Part shown: positions 44,496 to 58,029 of the stretch, piece by piece | Position numbering within the stretch: the stretch's first letter is position 1 | Layout: every line of letters starts with the position of its first letter | Translations under genes and position numbers: made by a program | Notes under the pieces: generated by a model | The model's database searches: none | What the model was told of the DNA's origin: nothing | What the model saw: only the letters and a program-made list of their open reading frames with translations | Assembly: GCF_001885215.1 (NCBI RefSeq) | Contig: NZ_CP018091.1 | Coordinates: forward strand, 558,001-622,000 | From: Synechococcus sp. SynAce01 | GTDB lineage: Bacteria > Cyanobacteriota > Cyanobacteriia > PCC-6307 > Cyanobiaceae | Length of the DNA: 64,000 nt | Direction: 5' to 3'

Positions 44496-45455
44496 TTGAT
44501 CGCTAGTTTGGCTGGCATGGTGCCTGGAATGCTCTTTCTCACATCCCATTTGGTGGTGGCCCTGGTGGCGCTTGTCGGCATCGGTGGCGCCACCCGGGTG
44601 ATGCAAGCCGGCTTGGCCTGCCCCGACTGGCCGCTCTGCTATGGCAGCTTCCTGCCTGGTGGCCAGATGAATCTGAAGGTGTTCCTCGAATGGTTTCACC
44701 GCCTTGATGCCTTTCTGGTCGGCATCGGTTTGCTGGTCTTGCTCGTGATCAGTTTGCTGAAGCGGTCCTCGCTGCCTGCTTGGCTGCCATGGGCCAGCGG
44801 CACGGCCCTTCTGCTGGTGGCTTTCCAGGGCGCCCTCGGTGCCCTGACGGTGACCCAGCTGCTGCGATTCGACCTGGTCACGGCTCACCTGGCCACGGCC
44901 CTGGTGCTGGTGGCCCTGCTCAGCGCAATCCATCAGGGCTTGGCCTTCCGTCCCGAACCAGCCTCTTCGCTCCAGCCACCAACAAGCAGTGTTCGGCCTG
45001 GCTGGCCAGCGGCCTGGTGGATGGCCCCCGCCTCAGCTGGTTTGGCTGTGTTCATCCAGGCCATCTCAGGAGCCCTGATGGCCAGCCAATGGGCTTCAGG
45101 CCGTTGCCTTGCCAGCGGAGAAGCCTGCCAGTGGTTAGCCCTCCATCGCCAGCTCGCCACGCCTGTGGCCACAGCGGTGATTGCGCTGAGCCTGGTACCA
45201 ATCCTGCTGCGCGGTTCGCTTCGGCGACAGTGGCCGCTCGCAGCAGCAGCCGTGATGCTCGTGACCTTGCAAGTTCTGCTTGGCGTGTTCACCCTTCGCC
45301 TCGCCCTGGCCGTGCCCCTGATCACCGTGGGGCACCAGATCACGGCAGCTTTGCTTGTGGCCGTACTCGCCGCCCTGGCGATGCGGACCTGGCGATCCAG
45401 CCTTCCCAGCGCCGACCTCGGCCGATCCCCTCGTATGCAGACCTCCCATGGTTAG
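44496..45455 (+). CDS. ctaA: Heme A synthase (COX15/CtaA)
   Basis: CtaA oxidises the C8 methyl of heme O to give heme A for the oxidase encoded next door. The 319-residue membrane protein has [23 protein letters not shown], a heme-ligand histidine in [12 protein letters not shown], a second in [12 protein letters not shown], and a repeated pattern in the C-terminal half ([28 protein letters not shown]). The start is TTG 44496 or ATG 44517. It is divergent from ctaC (146 bases) and overlaps ctaB by eight bases. Confidence 0.95.
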   Translation: MIASLAGMVPGMLFLTSHLVVALVALVGIGGATRVMQAGLACPDWPLCYGSFLPGGQMNLKVFLEWFHRLDAFLVGIGLLVLLVISLLKRSSLPAWLPWASGTALLLVAFQGALGALTVTQLLRFDLVTAHLATALVLVALLSAIHQGLAFRPEPASSLQPPTSSVRPGWPAAWWMAPASAGLAVFIQAISGALMASQWASGRCLASGEACQWLALHRQLATPVATAVIALSLVPILLRGSLRRQWPLAAAAVMLVTLQVLLGVFTLRLALAVPLITVGHQITAALLVAVLAALAMRTWRSSLPSADLGRSPRMQTSHG

Positions 45456-46461
45456 CGCCAGTGTGACCACGGCCCCTTCGCCCCCCCCGTTGGGCGTGGA
45501 CAGGCCGGTAGCCGCTCCAGCCAAGGCGCGCCTGCCCGCCTGGCTGGAAATCGCCAAACCTCGGCTGATTCCCCTGCTGCTGGCCACCACCCTCGGCGGC
45601 ATGGCCCTCTCCGAAGGCTGGCCATTACCCACCTCAACCCTGGCCTGCACCCTGGGCGGTGGCGCCCTGGCCGCTGCCGCTGCCGGCGTTTTCAACTGCC
45701 TCTGGGAAGAGAATCTCGATGGCCGGATGGGGCGCACCAGTGGCCGTGCCCTGCCCTCCGGTCGGCTTTCTTCCACCACGGCCTTCTGGGCGGCGGTCGC
45801 CCTCACCCTGGCCTCGTCGCTGCTGTTGATCGTCGGGGTGAACAGCCTGGCGGCCGCTCTCTCGTTGCTCGGGCTATGCAGCTATGTGCTGCTCTACACA
45901 GCCCTGCTCAAACCCCGCACCACCCAGAACATCGTCATCGGTGGCGTCGCCGGTGCGATTCCGCCCCTGGTGGGAGCGGCCGCTGCCAGTGGGCATGTGG
46001 GTCTGGGTGGTTGGTGGCTGTTCAGCCTGGTGATGCTCTGGACACCGGCCCATTTCTGGGCCTTGGCCCTGTTGCTTGCGGAGGATTACCGCTCGGTGGG
46101 CATTCCGATGTTGCCGGTGATCAAAGGTGCCGCCCACACCACCCGGGCGATCGGCCATTACGCCAGGGCCACGGCCCTGATCAGTGGCTTCGGAGTGCTG
46201 GCCTTGCCCACTGGTGGACTGCTCTACGGGCTGCTGCTGCTGCCATTCAATTCCAGGCTGCTGCAGATGTCACGCTCCTTGGCCCAGGCCCCGGAAGACC
46301 CCATGGCCGCCAAAGGGTTGTTTCGCTGGTCGATCCTCTACCTGTTCGGCATCTGCCTGTTGCTGCTGATGGCCCGCTTACCCGGAGCCAACGTGTTCAG
46401 CCAGCAGAGCTGGGAACTGCTGGTGGCTGCCTACCCGTTCCTGCCTGCTGCAGCGCTCTGA
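45448..46461 (+). CDS. ctaB: Protoheme IX farnesyltransferase (heme O synthase)
   Basis: CtaB farnesylates heme B to heme O, upstream of CtaA. The 337-residue UbiA-family protein has nine or so helices and two aspartate-rich polyprenyl-binding loops. The first reads [20 protein letters not shown], with E in place of the usual first D. The second lies near [23 protein letters not shown] 45448 overlaps the ctaA stop. Together with ctaA and the ctaCDE operon it completes the aa3 oxidase pathway. Confidence 0.95.
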   Translation: MVSASVTTAPSPPPLGVDRPVAAPAKARLPAWLEIAKPRLIPLLLATTLGGMALSEGWPLPTSTLACTLGGGALAAAAAGVFNCLWEENLDGRMGRTSGRALPSGRLSSTTAFWAAVALTLASSLLLIVGVNSLAAALSLLGLCSYVLLYTALLKPRTTQNIVIGGVAGAIPPLVGAAAASGHVGLGGWWLFSLVMLWTPAHFWALALLLAEDYRSVGIPMLPVIKGAAHTTRAIGHYARATALISGFGVLALPTGGLLYGLLLLPFNSRLLQMSRSLAQAPEDPMAAKGLFRWSILYLFGICLLLLMARLPGANVFSQQSWELLVAAYPFLPAAAL

Positions 46462-46534
46462 GCGCCAGGGTTGGCACTCTCCTTGGCAGTGTTGCTCCCT
46501 TTCTAGATTAAATGAACCCATCGGCCTGGCAGGA

Positions 46535-47569
46535 GTGTCACAAACGGGAGAAGAAGCCACGGTGATCGAGCTCATTGAGCTACGCAGGAACTACGGCCCG
46601 GTCACGGCCCTGGCCGGCCTCTCCTTGACCGTGCCCAAGGGCTGCCTGTACGGGCTGCTGGGCCCCAACGGTGCGGGCAAGACCACCGCCCTGCGCATCG
46701 TCTGCACCCTGCTGGCCCCCGACAGCGGCAGCGTCAGGGTGGGCGGGCTCGATGCCCTGGCCCAGCCCAGGGCCGTGCGTGAACTGCTCGGCTATGTGGC
46801 CCAGGAGGTGGCGATCGACAAGATCCTCACGGGTCGGGAACTACTGGAGTTGCAGGGGGCGCTGTACCACCTCAACGCCAAGCGCCTGCAGGCGCGGATC
46901 CTTGAACTCAGCGGCCTGCTCGGCATGGACGACTGGCTGGATCGGCGCTGTGGCAGCTACTCCGGCGGAATGCGCCGCCGGCTGGACCTGGCCAGCGGCC
47001 TACTTCACGATCCAGCTGTGCTGGTGCTCGATGAACCCACCGTCGGCCTTGACATCGAAAGCCGTGCCGCGATCTGGCAGGTGTTGCGCCAGCTCCGCGA
47101 TCAGGGCACCACGGTGCTGTTGAGCAGCCACTACCTCGAAGAAATCGATGCCCTCGCCGATCGGCTGGCGATCATCGATGGTGGACAGGTGATTGCCGAG
47201 GGAACGCCCACCAGCTTGAAGAGCGCCCTGGGGGGCGATCGGGTCACCCTGCGGGTACGGGAATTCAGCAACGCCCCTGAAGCTGAACGGGTCCGTGAGG
47301 TGCTGGAGCGCTGCCCGGGCGTTCGCCAGGTGGTGGTGAACCTGGCCCAGGGCCATTCGCTCAATCTCGTTGTTGAGAATGCAACGGTGATTGAACCGCT
47401 GCGGCGCCAGCTGGCCGCGGCCGATCTGCCAGTGTTCTCTCTCTCCCAAAGCCGCCCCAGCCTGGATGATGTCTATCTCCAGGCCACCGGCCGCACCCTG
47501 ATGGATGCGGAGCTGCAGGTGGCCGGTAGCCGTGATCCCAAGGCGGAGCGCAAACAGGCGATGCGTTGA
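46535..47569 (+). CDS. ABC exporter ATP-binding protein (DrrA-like)
   Basis: The 344-residue ATPase has Walker A GPNGAGKTTAL, YSGGMRRRLDLASGL as signature, Walker B VLVLDEPTVGLD and switch region LSSHYLEEID. A C-terminal extension of about 110 residues includes RPSLDDVYLQATGR, the DrrA-type regulatory part. It is followed by its ABC-2 permease. GTG start at 46535. The position directly after ctaB is shared by many cyanobacteria, so the exporter may serve oxidase or copper/heme assembly; that is inference. Confidence 0.92.
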   Translation: MSQTGEEATVIELIELRRNYGPVTALAGLSLTVPKGCLYGLLGPNGAGKTTALRIVCTLLAPDSGSVRVGGLDALAQPRAVRELLGYVAQEVAIDKILTGRELLELQGALYHLNAKRLQARILELSGLLGMDDWLDRRCGSYSGGMRRRLDLASGLLHDPAVLVLDEPTVGLDIESRAAIWQVLRQLRDQGTTVLLSSHYLEEIDALADRLAIIDGGQVIAEGTPTSLKSALGGDRVTLRVREFSNAPEAERVREVLERCPGVRQVVVNLAQGHSLNLVVENATVIEPLRRQLAAADLPVFSLSQSRPSLDDVYLQATGRTLMDAELQVAGSRDPKAERKQAMR

Positions 47570-47608
47570 TCCCATGTCTCGAGCCCTTTCCTTCCCTCTG
47601 ACCCGGCG

Positions 47609-48481
47609 ATGACCAGTGCACCCTCCATGACCTCCACCGTTGCCAAGCCTGGGGCGTCAATCTCCGGGAATTCAGCCCTAGCCGATCAGGGCCAGGAAAT
47701 CCTCGCTCTGACCAAACGGCTGTTCCTGCAATTGGCCCGGCGGCCCTCCACGCTTGTGGCAGGGGTGTTGCAGCCCCTGATCTGGCTGGTGTTGTTCGGC
47801 GCCCTGTTCGCCAAGGCGCCTGAGGGTCTGCTGCCCGATGGCATGAGCTACGGCCGCTTCCTCGGGGCTGGGGTGATTGTGTTCACGGCGTTCAGCGCGG
47901 CGCTCAACGCCGGACTTCCAGTGATGTTCGATCGGGAATTCGGCTTTCTGAACCGGTTGCTGGTGGCACCGTTGCGATCGAGAAGTTCGATCGTGATTGC
48001 CTCGGTGCTCTACATCACCAGCCTCAGCCTGGTCCAGAGCCTGGCGATCATGGGAACGGCGGCCCTGCTCGGATACGGCTGGCCAGGGGTCTACGGCCTT
48101 GTGCTGGTCCTCGTCACCCTGCTGCTGCTCGTCTTCGCCGTGACCGGACTGAGCCTGGGCCTCGCCTTTGCCTTGCCGGGACACATCGAATTGATCGCCG
48201 TGATCTTCGTGGTGAACCTGCCGCTGCTGTTCGCCAGCACCGCGCTCGCGCCGATTTCGTTCATGCCCACCTGGTTGGGGTGGCTAGCGGCCCTGAATCC
48301 ACTTACGTTCGCTATTGAACCGATTCGTGCCGCCTACGCCGGCCAAGTTTCCCTGTCAGCCGTTGTCCTCCAGGCTCCCTACGGCGCCTTAACAGGCGCC
48401 CACTGCCTGCTGGTTCTTGCAGTGCTGGCTGCGGGCCTGTTCCTCCTGATCCGGCCATTGCTGGATCGCAAACTCAGCTGA
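47609..48481 (+). CDS. ABC-2 type permease
   Basis: The 290-residue membrane protein has six helices and the ABC-2 pattern: LAVV-like QPLIWLVLFGALFAKAPEG near the first helix, NAGLPVMFDREFGFLNRLLV in the conserved cytoplasmic loop, and LPLLFASTALAPISFMP followed by LNPLTFAIEPIRAAYAG. It pairs with the ATPase 39 bases upstream to form an exporter. The substrate is unknown. The hypothetical protein with repeated NPF/DPF motifs follows eight bases later. Confidence 0.92.
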   Translation: MTSAPSMTSTVAKPGASISGNSALADQGQEILALTKRLFLQLARRPSTLVAGVLQPLIWLVLFGALFAKAPEGLLPDGMSYGRFLGAGVIVFTAFSAALNAGLPVMFDREFGFLNRLLVAPLRSRSSIVIASVLYITSLSLVQSLAIMGTAALLGYGWPGVYGLVLVLVTLLLLVFAVTGLSLGLAFALPGHIELIAVIFVVNLPLLFASTALAPISFMPTWLGWLAALNPLTFAIEPIRAAYAGQVSLSAVVLQAPYGALTGAHCLLVLAVLAAGLFLLIRPLLDRKLS

Positions 48482-48489
48482 GTGCCGCC

Positions 48490-49656
48490 GTGCCCCTCCC
48501 TTTTTCCCCCTCGGACCTGACCCTCGCCGCGCCTGCTGCGGAACAGGGACCACTGCGCCAGGAACTGATCGCGGCCCTGCGCCGTCAGGATCCAGGCAGC
48601 ATTGCCAGGCTTTCAACGCGCTGGGTCCATCGCCATGGCGTCGATGCGCTCGACCAGCTGATCCGTGAGCAGGCCGCAGAAGCCCCCGCAACCCAGGCCA
48701 ACGCCCTGCAGCTGGAGTTGAACTCCCTCGCAGGCACCCTGGCAAAACCGCTGGCAACCGAGGCCGCTGTTCTCGAAACGCCGCCCCCCAACCCTGCTGA
48801 ATGGGAGATCAAAGCGATCGATCCCCCTGCCACAGTCCAGGCCGTCGACACCGCCAACCCATTCGAGACGCCCTCCTTGGCTGCTGTGGCGTCCAAGCCA
48901 GAGCTGTCTACCGAGGATCCGTTCCAGGCCAAAGCGTCGATTGGCGATCCATTCGCCTCCGATCCGCCTGCCGCCCAACCAATGGCGGCGACTCCGTCTG
49001 CCCTGGATTCCTTCACGGCTGATTCCTTCATGCCTGGTTCCTTTGCTTCAGAACCATCTCCGGCGGAAGCGGCCATGGCCTCAGACCCGTTCGCCCCATT
49101 GGACCCTGGGCCGAACCCATTTGATCCAGCCCCCTTGGCGGCGGTGGCTTCGGAAGCTTCAACCGCGACAGCTATTAGCGTCACAGCCAACGATCCAGCT
49201 CCAGGCGCCGAGACCGAAACCAACCCTGCAGCGATCCCTGAGGAGGGGCACCCCGGCAGCGGCAGCGACGGCAGGCCCCAACGACGCAGCCCGATCCGGC
49301 GCTTCAAGAACTTGGTGCGCTACTGCATCGACGAGGTGGCCAGCACCTTTCAACAGGACGCCGATCTTGAAGCGAGCGGGCCCGGAGCCACTGTCCAGCC
49401 ACCAGCGGCCAGCTGGCCTCTCCCCCCAACGCTGCCCTCTCCCCAGCCCGAATCAGCTAGAGGTCCTGCCGCCACTAGCCCAGCTGTTAGCAGAAGATCG
49501 TTCAGCAGCCAACCACCAGCTGAGCGGCAGCCGCGTCTCACCACGACGCCCGAGACCCCAGGGGCAGCGGCTGCGCCGCCGGTCCACCCCGATCTGGCGG
49601 CCTTGCGCTCGTGGTTGCCGGATCCACGGGACGACGAAGAGCGCCGGGCTTCTTGA
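48490..49656 (+). CDS. Hypothetical disordered protein with repeated NPF/DPF motifs
   Basis: The 388-residue protein (GTG start) has a structured N-terminal part (about 1-90, RQELIAALRRQDPGSIARLS and a helix up to LAGTLAKPLA), a long low-complexity middle rich in A, P, S and D, and a short basic segment near 270-295 (RRSPIRRFKNLVRYC IDEV). The middle carries NPF or DPF at about residues 123, 143, 153, 199 and 209, plus DSF and GSF variants. I do not recognise the family. It lies eight bases after the ABC permease, so it may act with the exporter. Confidence 0.72.
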   Translation: MPLPFSPSDLTLAAPAAEQGPLRQELIAALRRQDPGSIARLSTRWVHRHGVDALDQLIREQAAEAPATQANALQLELNSLAGTLAKPLATEAAVLETPPPNPAEWEIKAIDPPATVQAVDTANPFETPSLAAVASKPELSTEDPFQAKASIGDPFASDPPAAQPMAATPSALDSFTADSFMPGSFASEPSPAEAAMASDPFAPLDPGPNPFDPAPLAAVASEASTATAISVTANDPAPGAETETNPAAIPEEGHPGSGSDGRPQRRSPIRRFKNLVRYCIDEVASTFQQDADLEASGPGATVQPPAASWPLPPTLPSPQPESARGPAATSPAVSRRSFSSQPPAERQPRLTTTPETPGAAAAPPVHPDLAALRSWLPDPRDDEERRAS

Positions 49657-49706
49657 CCCAGCTATTCGACAAAATCCTGACGAAACCGTCCTGACCGCCG
49701 GCATCA

Positions 49707-50444
49707 TTGCTGCGGCTTTTCTGCCCCCCCTCCTTGCCCAAGTCGTCCCCAGCCCACCGGCTCAGCCGTGCCTCCCTGCAAGGGGGGTTGATCGTCTCGG
49801 TGCAGGCGCCGGAGGGTTCGCCGATGCGGCAATGCGAGGTGATTGCCGCCATGGCGCAGGCCAGCCTGGCCAATGGGGCGATCGGCGTGCGGCTGGAGAG
49901 CCCCGAGCACATCGGAGCGGTTCGGAGACGCTGCCCGGCAGCCCTGATCATCGGACTGTGGAAACGCAGCTTTGCCGATAGTTCCGTCTACATCACGCCG
50001 GGATGGGAGGACATCAAGGCCGTCTGGGCCGCCGGCGCCGATGTGGTCGCCATCGATGCCACCGACCGCGTCCGACCGGGCGGCGAGGAGCTGACCGCAC
50101 TGATCGATCGGGCCCACACCGAGCTCGGCGCCACGTTGATGGCCGATGTCGACAGCGTGGCCAACGGGCTGAAGGCGGCGGCCCTTGGCTGCGCCTGGGT
50201 GGGAACCACGCTGTATGGCTACACGCAGGAGACGGCCGCTTGTTGGCCTCCAGCCTGGGATCTGCTGGCGCCCCTGCGTGCCGCCTTGCCCGAAGGGGCG
50301 GTTCTGATCTGTGAAGGCGGGATCGCCACGGCCGGCGACGCCAGGCGGGCCAACCGCCTGGGAGCCGATGCGGTGGTTGTGGGAACCGCCATCACCGGCG
50401 TGGATCTGCAGGTGGCCGCCTACGTCAAGACGCTGGCAGGTTGA
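49707..50444 (+). CDS. nanE: Putative N-acetylmannosamine-6-phosphate 2-epimerase
   Basis: NanE interconverts ManNAc-6-P and GlcNAc-6-P. The 245-residue TIM barrel has LQGGLIVSVQAPEGSPM, GAIGVRLESPEHI, IIGLWKRSFADSSVYITP (catalytic lysine), VVAIDATDRVRP and LICEGGIATAGDA. TTG at 49707 gives an N-terminal extension of about 20 residues that is probably not real, so a start nearer 49760 is possible. No sialic acid kinase, lyase or transporter genes adjoin, so a role in amino-sugar recycling is more likely than sialic acid catabolism. Confidence 0.9.
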   Translation: MLRLFCPPSLPKSSPAHRLSRASLQGGLIVSVQAPEGSPMRQCEVIAAMAQASLANGAIGVRLESPEHIGAVRRRCPAALIIGLWKRSFADSSVYITPGWEDIKAVWAAGADVVAIDATDRVRPGGEELTALIDRAHTELGATLMADVDSVANGLKAAALGCAWVGTTLYGYTQETAACWPPAWDLLAPLRAALPEGAVLICEGGIATAGDARRANRLGADAVVVGTAITGVDLQVAAYVKTLAG

Positions 50445-50453
50445 GCGAGTCGC

Positions 50454-52184
<1,731 letters not shown>

Positions 52185-52243
52185 TCAGCGATGTTGTAGT
52201 GGGGAAAGCCGAATCAGACACCCCGGCTCGATAGGGTCTTGCC

Positions 52244-52480
52244 ATGGAGGAGATGATCACCACGAGCCTGGCTGACGCTCTAAGCGATGGCAGCGCCGAT
52301 CCGGGGACGGGTCCCAGTGCGATGGCCTTCTTGATCATCACGGGCCTCGGCCTGGCCATGGCCGTGGTCTACGTGCCGATCCGGCTGTTTCTGACCATGA
52401 CCGTGCGCAGCCGACGGCTGAAGTTGCTGCAACGTATTCGCCGCCTGCGCGAAGAACTGGGACAACCGATCGAGGGCTGA
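52244..52480 (+). CDS. Small membrane protein, 78 aa
   Basis: The 78-residue product begins MEEMITTSLADALSDG and has one clear transmembrane helix (MAFLIITGLGLAMAVVYVPIRLFL) followed by a basic cytoplasmic tail (RSRRLKLLQRIRRLREEL). The pattern suits a small conserved cyanobacterial inner-membrane protein of unknown function. It lies between the groEL promoter region and fabG, with the stop codon adjacent to the fabG stop, tail to tail. Confidence 0.72.
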   Translation: MEEMITTSLADALSDGSADPGTGPSAMAFLIITGLGLAMAVVYVPIRLFLTMTVRSRRLKLLQRIRRLREELGQPIEG

Positions 52481-54428
<1,948 letters not shown>

Positions 54429-54473
54429 CCAGCGACGCCGTTGAACCGAAGAGCCGTGGAACAGAAGAGCCGG

Positions 54474-55334
54474 CTAACCGAGCCCGAGGGCTTTGAGCAC
54501 CTCGGTGACCCCGAGCTGATCGAGGGAACCGGCCTCACCAACACCTTGTACCCCCTGGCGCGCGGGCAGGCTGTCGCCGCTGCGACCCAGCGCCACCAGG
54601 GGGGTGCCGGTCAGCAGGGCCAGTTCGCTGAGCAGGGGATCGCTGCTGAGCACCACATCGGCGACAGCCACCTGGGCGGCCTGCTGCGCCGGGCTGCCGC
54701 CGCTGGCCTGGCTCACCCGCAGATCAGGCAATTTCGAGCGGATCTGCTCCGGCAAGGCCTGCCAGTGGGCCGCGGGCCAGTCAGCACCGGTTGTGGCCGC
54801 TGGGTTGGGGGCCAGCAGCAACAGCGGACCAGGCCCGGGGGGGAGGGCTGCGGTGGCGGCGTCCAGGTCAGATTTCGGCAGCCGCAGCCGGAAGGCGTCG
54901 GCCTGCAGGGGCACCTCGATCGGCTGGAGCCAGGCTTCCAGCGCTTGATTCGGCCAGCCGCAGGAGGCAGCCTGTGCGGCCTGGGGCGTGAGTTGGCTGG
55001 TGGCCGAAAAGCCAGATCGGGCAATCCGGGTGGGGATGTGGGTGAGGGAGAGCAGCAGGTCGAGGGGCCAACCGGAGGCCAGATTGATACAGGCCTGAAA
55101 GTCAGGCTCCCGCACCGCACCGAGCAGGTTGGCCCACTCGGCCAGGCTGACCCCCGACTCAAAGCTGAACGGCAACACCTTCTCGACGGCCGGCAGCAGC
55201 TTCCAGACCGCCGCCGCCCCAGCCGGACAGGACACCTGCACCGTGGCAGCGAGGTGGAGGGCGGTGGCGGCCACCGCTGGCATCGCTTGCAGTTGGGTCG
55301 CGCTGCCGCCGGGAATCAAAAAAAGAACACGCAT
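54474..55334 (-). CDS. GT9-family glycosyltransferase (heptosyltransferase-like)
   Basis: From ATG 55334 the 286-residue protein starts MRVLFLIPGGSATQLQAMP, the GT9 N-terminus, and has CINLASGWPLDLLLSL, LLLLAPNPAATTGADWPAAHW and VADVVLSSDPLLSELALLTGTPLV. Such enzymes add ADP-heptose or related sugars to lipopolysaccharide; marine and freshwater picocyanobacteria often lack heptose, so the real donor is unknown. The frame is open 70 codons upstream, overlapping ispD, and was rejected. It is divergent from ispD with 79 bases between. Confidence 0.83.
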   Translation of the reverse strand: MRVLFLIPGGSATQLQAMPAVAATALHLAATVQVSCPAGAAAVWKLLPAVEKVLPFSFESGVSLAEWANLLGAVREPDFQACINLASGWPLDLLLSLTHIPTRIARSGFSATSQLTPQAAQAASCGWPNQALEAWLQPIEVPLQADAFRLRLPKSDLDAATAALPPGPGPLLLLAPNPAATTGADWPAAHWQALPEQIRSKLPDLRVSQASGGSPAQQAAQVAVADVVLSSDPLLSELALLTGTPLVALGRSGDSLPARQGVQGVGEAGSLDQLGVTEVLKALGLG

Positions 55335-55413
55335 CTGGGCAGCGGCAGGCAGGCGTTGCGCGTGCTGATTGTATGGATCGGACCGGGCTTTTCCGGCCCC
55401 GAGGGAGACGCTT

Positions 55414-56097
55414 GTGCATTTGCTGATCGCCGCCGCCGGCAGTGGACGTCGCATGGGGGCGGAGAGCAACAAGTTGCTGCTGCCGCTCGCCGGCCGGCCC
55501 GTGCTGGCCTGGAGCCTGGAGGCGGCCCTGGCCTGCCGTGCCATCCGCTGGATCGGGATTGTGGGCCAACCGGTTGATCAGAAGGCCGTGGAGGCCCTGA
55601 TCCAGACAGCGGCAGCGGACCGGCCGGTGCGCTGGATCGTTGGCGGCGCCAGCCGCCAGGAGTCGGTGCGGCTGGGGCTCGCGGCCTTGCCCGCCGAAGC
55701 GACCGGCGTGCTGATCCACGATGGCGCCCGCTGCCTGGTGGCAGCGGAACTGATCGGCCGCTGCGCGGAAGCCGTCGCGGCGGGGGAGGCCGTGATCGCC
55801 GCCACGCCGGTGAGCGACACGATCAAGCGGCTGAATGGCGCGCAGCAAGTGGAGGAAACCCTGGATCGCGCCGGGCTCTGGGCCGCCCAGACCCCCCAGG
55901 GCTTTCCGGTGGAGGCGTTGCGTTCGGCCCATGCCAGGGCGCTGGAGCAGGGCTGGAGCGTCACCGATGACGCCGCCCTGTTCGAGCGGCTGGGCTGGCC
56001 GGTTCGGGTGATCGCCGCTCCGGCTTCCAACCTCAAGATCACCACGCCATTCGATCTCGACGTGGCTGCCGCTGTCCTGGCCCAGCGGGAGGGTTAG
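55414..56097 (+). CDS. ispD: 2-C-methyl-D-erythritol 4-phosphate cytidylyltransferase
   Basis: IspD makes CDP-ME in the MEP isoprenoid pathway, which feeds chlorophyll phytol, carotenoids and quinones. The 227-residue protein has [18 protein letters not shown] (CTP loop), [21 protein letters not shown] and [17 protein letters not shown], with the final [11 protein letters not shown] at 55414 is the start; the frame is open to 55369. Its stop overlaps the convergent S66 peptidase gene by four bases. Confidence 0.95.
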   Translation: MHLLIAAAGSGRRMGAESNKLLLPLAGRPVLAWSLEAALACRAIRWIGIVGQPVDQKAVEALIQTAAADRPVRWIVGGASRQESVRLGLAALPAEATGVLIHDGARCLVAAELIGRCAEAVAAGEAVIAATPVSDTIKRLNGAQQVEETLDRAGLWAAQTPQGFPVEALRSAHARALEQGWSVTDDAALFERLGWPVRVIAAPASNLKITTPFDLDVAAAVLAQREG

Positions 56098-57005
56098 GGA
56101 ATCAGGCTGAGGCGGCCGCTGTCGCCATCAAGGCGGGCCAGCCGGCCCAGCGGCAGCGCCCCGTTGCCTGGGGCATGGCCCACCGGCAACCTGCCCACCA
56201 CCGGGATGCCAAGGTCGGCGGTGCGTTCGCGCAGCACCTGCTCGAGGCTGAAGCGATGCTGGGGCGGCTCGCTGGATTCGACGGGATCGTCGCAGTCAAG
56301 GAAACTGCCGAAGCCAAGACCAGCCAGCTGTTGCAAGGCGCCGCAGAGGCGCCAGTGGGTGAGCAGGCGCTCGATCCGGTAGGGCGCCTCGCCCACGTCT
56401 TCCAGGATCAGCACAGCCCCCGCCAGAGGAGGCAGAAACGGGGTGCCGAGCAGGTGGGTCGCCACCGTGAGGTTGGCCACCAGCAGGGGGCCTTCCGCCA
56501 CGCCGCCCTGCCAGGGTTCGCCCTGCAACGGCGGCAGCGGCTCACCGAACAGCAACGCCCGCAGCCGCTGCTGGCTCCACTCCGGCTCGCTGGCCAGGCC
56601 CGTGACCATCGGCCCGTGGATGCCACCGCCGAGCCCCAGCGCCAGGCGCGCCCAGAGCAAGGAGGTGACATCGGAATAACCCAGCAACCAGCCTGCCTGC
56701 TCGGGCAGGGGCTGCTCCAGCAGCCGGGCTGACCCCCAACCACCGCGCACACAGGCCAGCAGGCGGGCCCGGGCCTCCAGATCGCCGCGGCGCTGCTGGT
56801 CGTCTCCGGCCATGTAGCCCCAACGCCGGCCGGGATCAAACGGACGTTCCACCACCAAGCCCCAGTCCTCAAGCACGGCCACCCCCTGCTCCAGCCGGCC
56901 AGGGTCGCCGAGGGCTGAACTGGCCGCGACCAGCCCCACCCGCTCACCGGGCCGCAAAGGCGGCGGCGACAGAACCGGCCTGGCGGGGCGCCAGGAGGCG
57001 CTCAT
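56094..57005 (-). CDS. S66-family LD-carboxypeptidase
   Basis: LD-carboxypeptidases trim muropeptide tetrapeptides during wall recycling. The 303-residue protein has the nucleophile serine at about residue 111 in [19 protein letters not shown] and, further on, [19 protein letters not shown] and [17 protein letters not shown] supplying the glutamate and, near the C-terminus, [14 protein letters not shown] the histidine. The catalytic triad is intact. The immunity protein MccF, of the same family, is the alternative. Its ATG overlaps the UbiA gene stop by four bases. Confidence 0.9.
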   Translation of the reverse strand: MSASWRPARPVLSPPPLRPGERVGLVAASSALGDPGRLEQGVAVLEDWGLVVERPFDPGRRWGYMAGDDQQRRGDLEARARLLACVRGGWGSARLLEQPLPEQAGWLLGYSDVTSLLWARLALGLGGGIHGPMVTGLASEPEWSQQRLRALLFGEPLPPLQGEPWQGGVAEGPLLVANLTVATHLLGTPFLPPLAGAVLILEDVGEAPYRIERLLTHWRLCGALQQLAGLGFGSFLDCDDPVESSEPPQHRFSLEQVLRERTADLGIPVVGRLPVGHAPGNGALPLGRLARLDGDSGRLSLIP

Positions 57006-57883
57006 GCGGCCCGTCCAAGCAGCAGGGCCAGCCAGAGCAGGCCACCGAGCTGAACCTGGCGGTGGAAGTGGCGGCCGAACAGGCCAGCGGCAGGCTGACC
57101 CCGCAACAACCGGGCCTGTTGTTGCATGCCGATCGCCGCCAGGGCCCAGAGCGGCCAGAAGGGCCAGGACACCCCCTGCAACAGGGCGGCGAGCGCCAGA
57201 AACAGTGCCGTCAGGCCGTAACAGATCGCCACGACGGCAGGGGCCGCAGGCCCGAGGCTGAGCGCACTGCTGCGCAGGCCCAGGGCGGCATCATCGCGCC
57301 GATCGGCCATGGCGTACACCGTGTCAAAGCCGAAGGTCCACAGCAATGTGGCCGCCCAGACCAGTCCCAGGGGCCAGCCACCGGCAACCTCACCGGTGGC
57401 CGCAGCCCAGGGGATCAGCACCGCGAAACCCCAGCAGAAGGCCAGCAGCAACTGGGGGAAAGCCAACCAGCGTTTGGCAGAGGGATAGAGCAGCACCGCC
57501 GGCAAGGTCGCCAGGGCCAGCAGCAGGGCAGCCCCCCGCCCTTCTTCCGGCAGCAGCCCTACCACCAGCAGGGCCAGCAGCAGGCAGAGCACGAGCAGAA
57601 CGGCGGCGCTGGCCACACTCACCCGACCACTGGCGAGGGGTCGGTCCTTGGTGCGCTCCACCAAAGGGTCGATGCGCCGGTCCCAGAGGTCGTTGGCGAC
57701 ACAGCCGGCACCGCTGACGGCGAGGCCGCCAAGACCAATCAAGCCGACGAGGGCGGCCGCCGGAGGCCCCTCGGGCAGCAGCCAGAGGGACCAGCCGGCT
57801 GGGATCAACAGGATGAGACGACCACTGGGCTTCTGCCAGCGCAGCAGGGCGACCCAACCCCGCAGGGTGGCGCGGATGTGCAT
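57002..57883 (-). CDS. ubiA: UbiA-family 4-hydroxybenzoate polyprenyltransferase
   Basis: The 293-residue membrane protein attaches a polyprenyl chain to 4-hydroxybenzoate, likely in plastoquinone biosynthesis in a cyanobacterium. It has nine helices and the aspartate-rich loops NDLWDRRIDPLVERTKDRPL and DTVYAMADRRDDAALGLRS. Homogentisate prenyltransferase is less likely by these loops. It is coupled by a four-base overlap to the downstream S66 peptidase and divergent from ppx. Confidence 0.92.
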   Translation of the reverse strand: MHIRATLRGWVALLRWQKPSGRLILLIPAGWSLWLLPEGPPAAALVGLIGLGGLAVSGAGCVANDLWDRRIDPLVERTKDRPLASGRVSVASAAVLLVLCLLLALLVVGLLPEEGRGAALLLALATLPAVLLYPSAKRWLAFPQLLLAFCWGFAVLIPWAAATGEVAGGWPLGLVWAATLLWTFGFDTVYAMADRRDDAALGLRSSALSLGPAAPAVVAICYGLTALFLALAALLQGVSWPFWPLWALAAIGMQQQARLLRGQPAAGLFGRHFHRQVQLGGLLWLALLLGRAA

Positions 57884-58029
57884 CGCGGCAGATTAGGTGG
57901 GGGGGCAAGGCCATTCGAGCCTCACGGTGTGATCCAGTTGTGCTTCGGTCGTTTCTGGCTGTTCTTGGGTGGCTGCCAATTGGCTCTGGAGTGGCAAAGT
58001 GACGCCGTTTGCGCCGGGCCTTCGATCGG

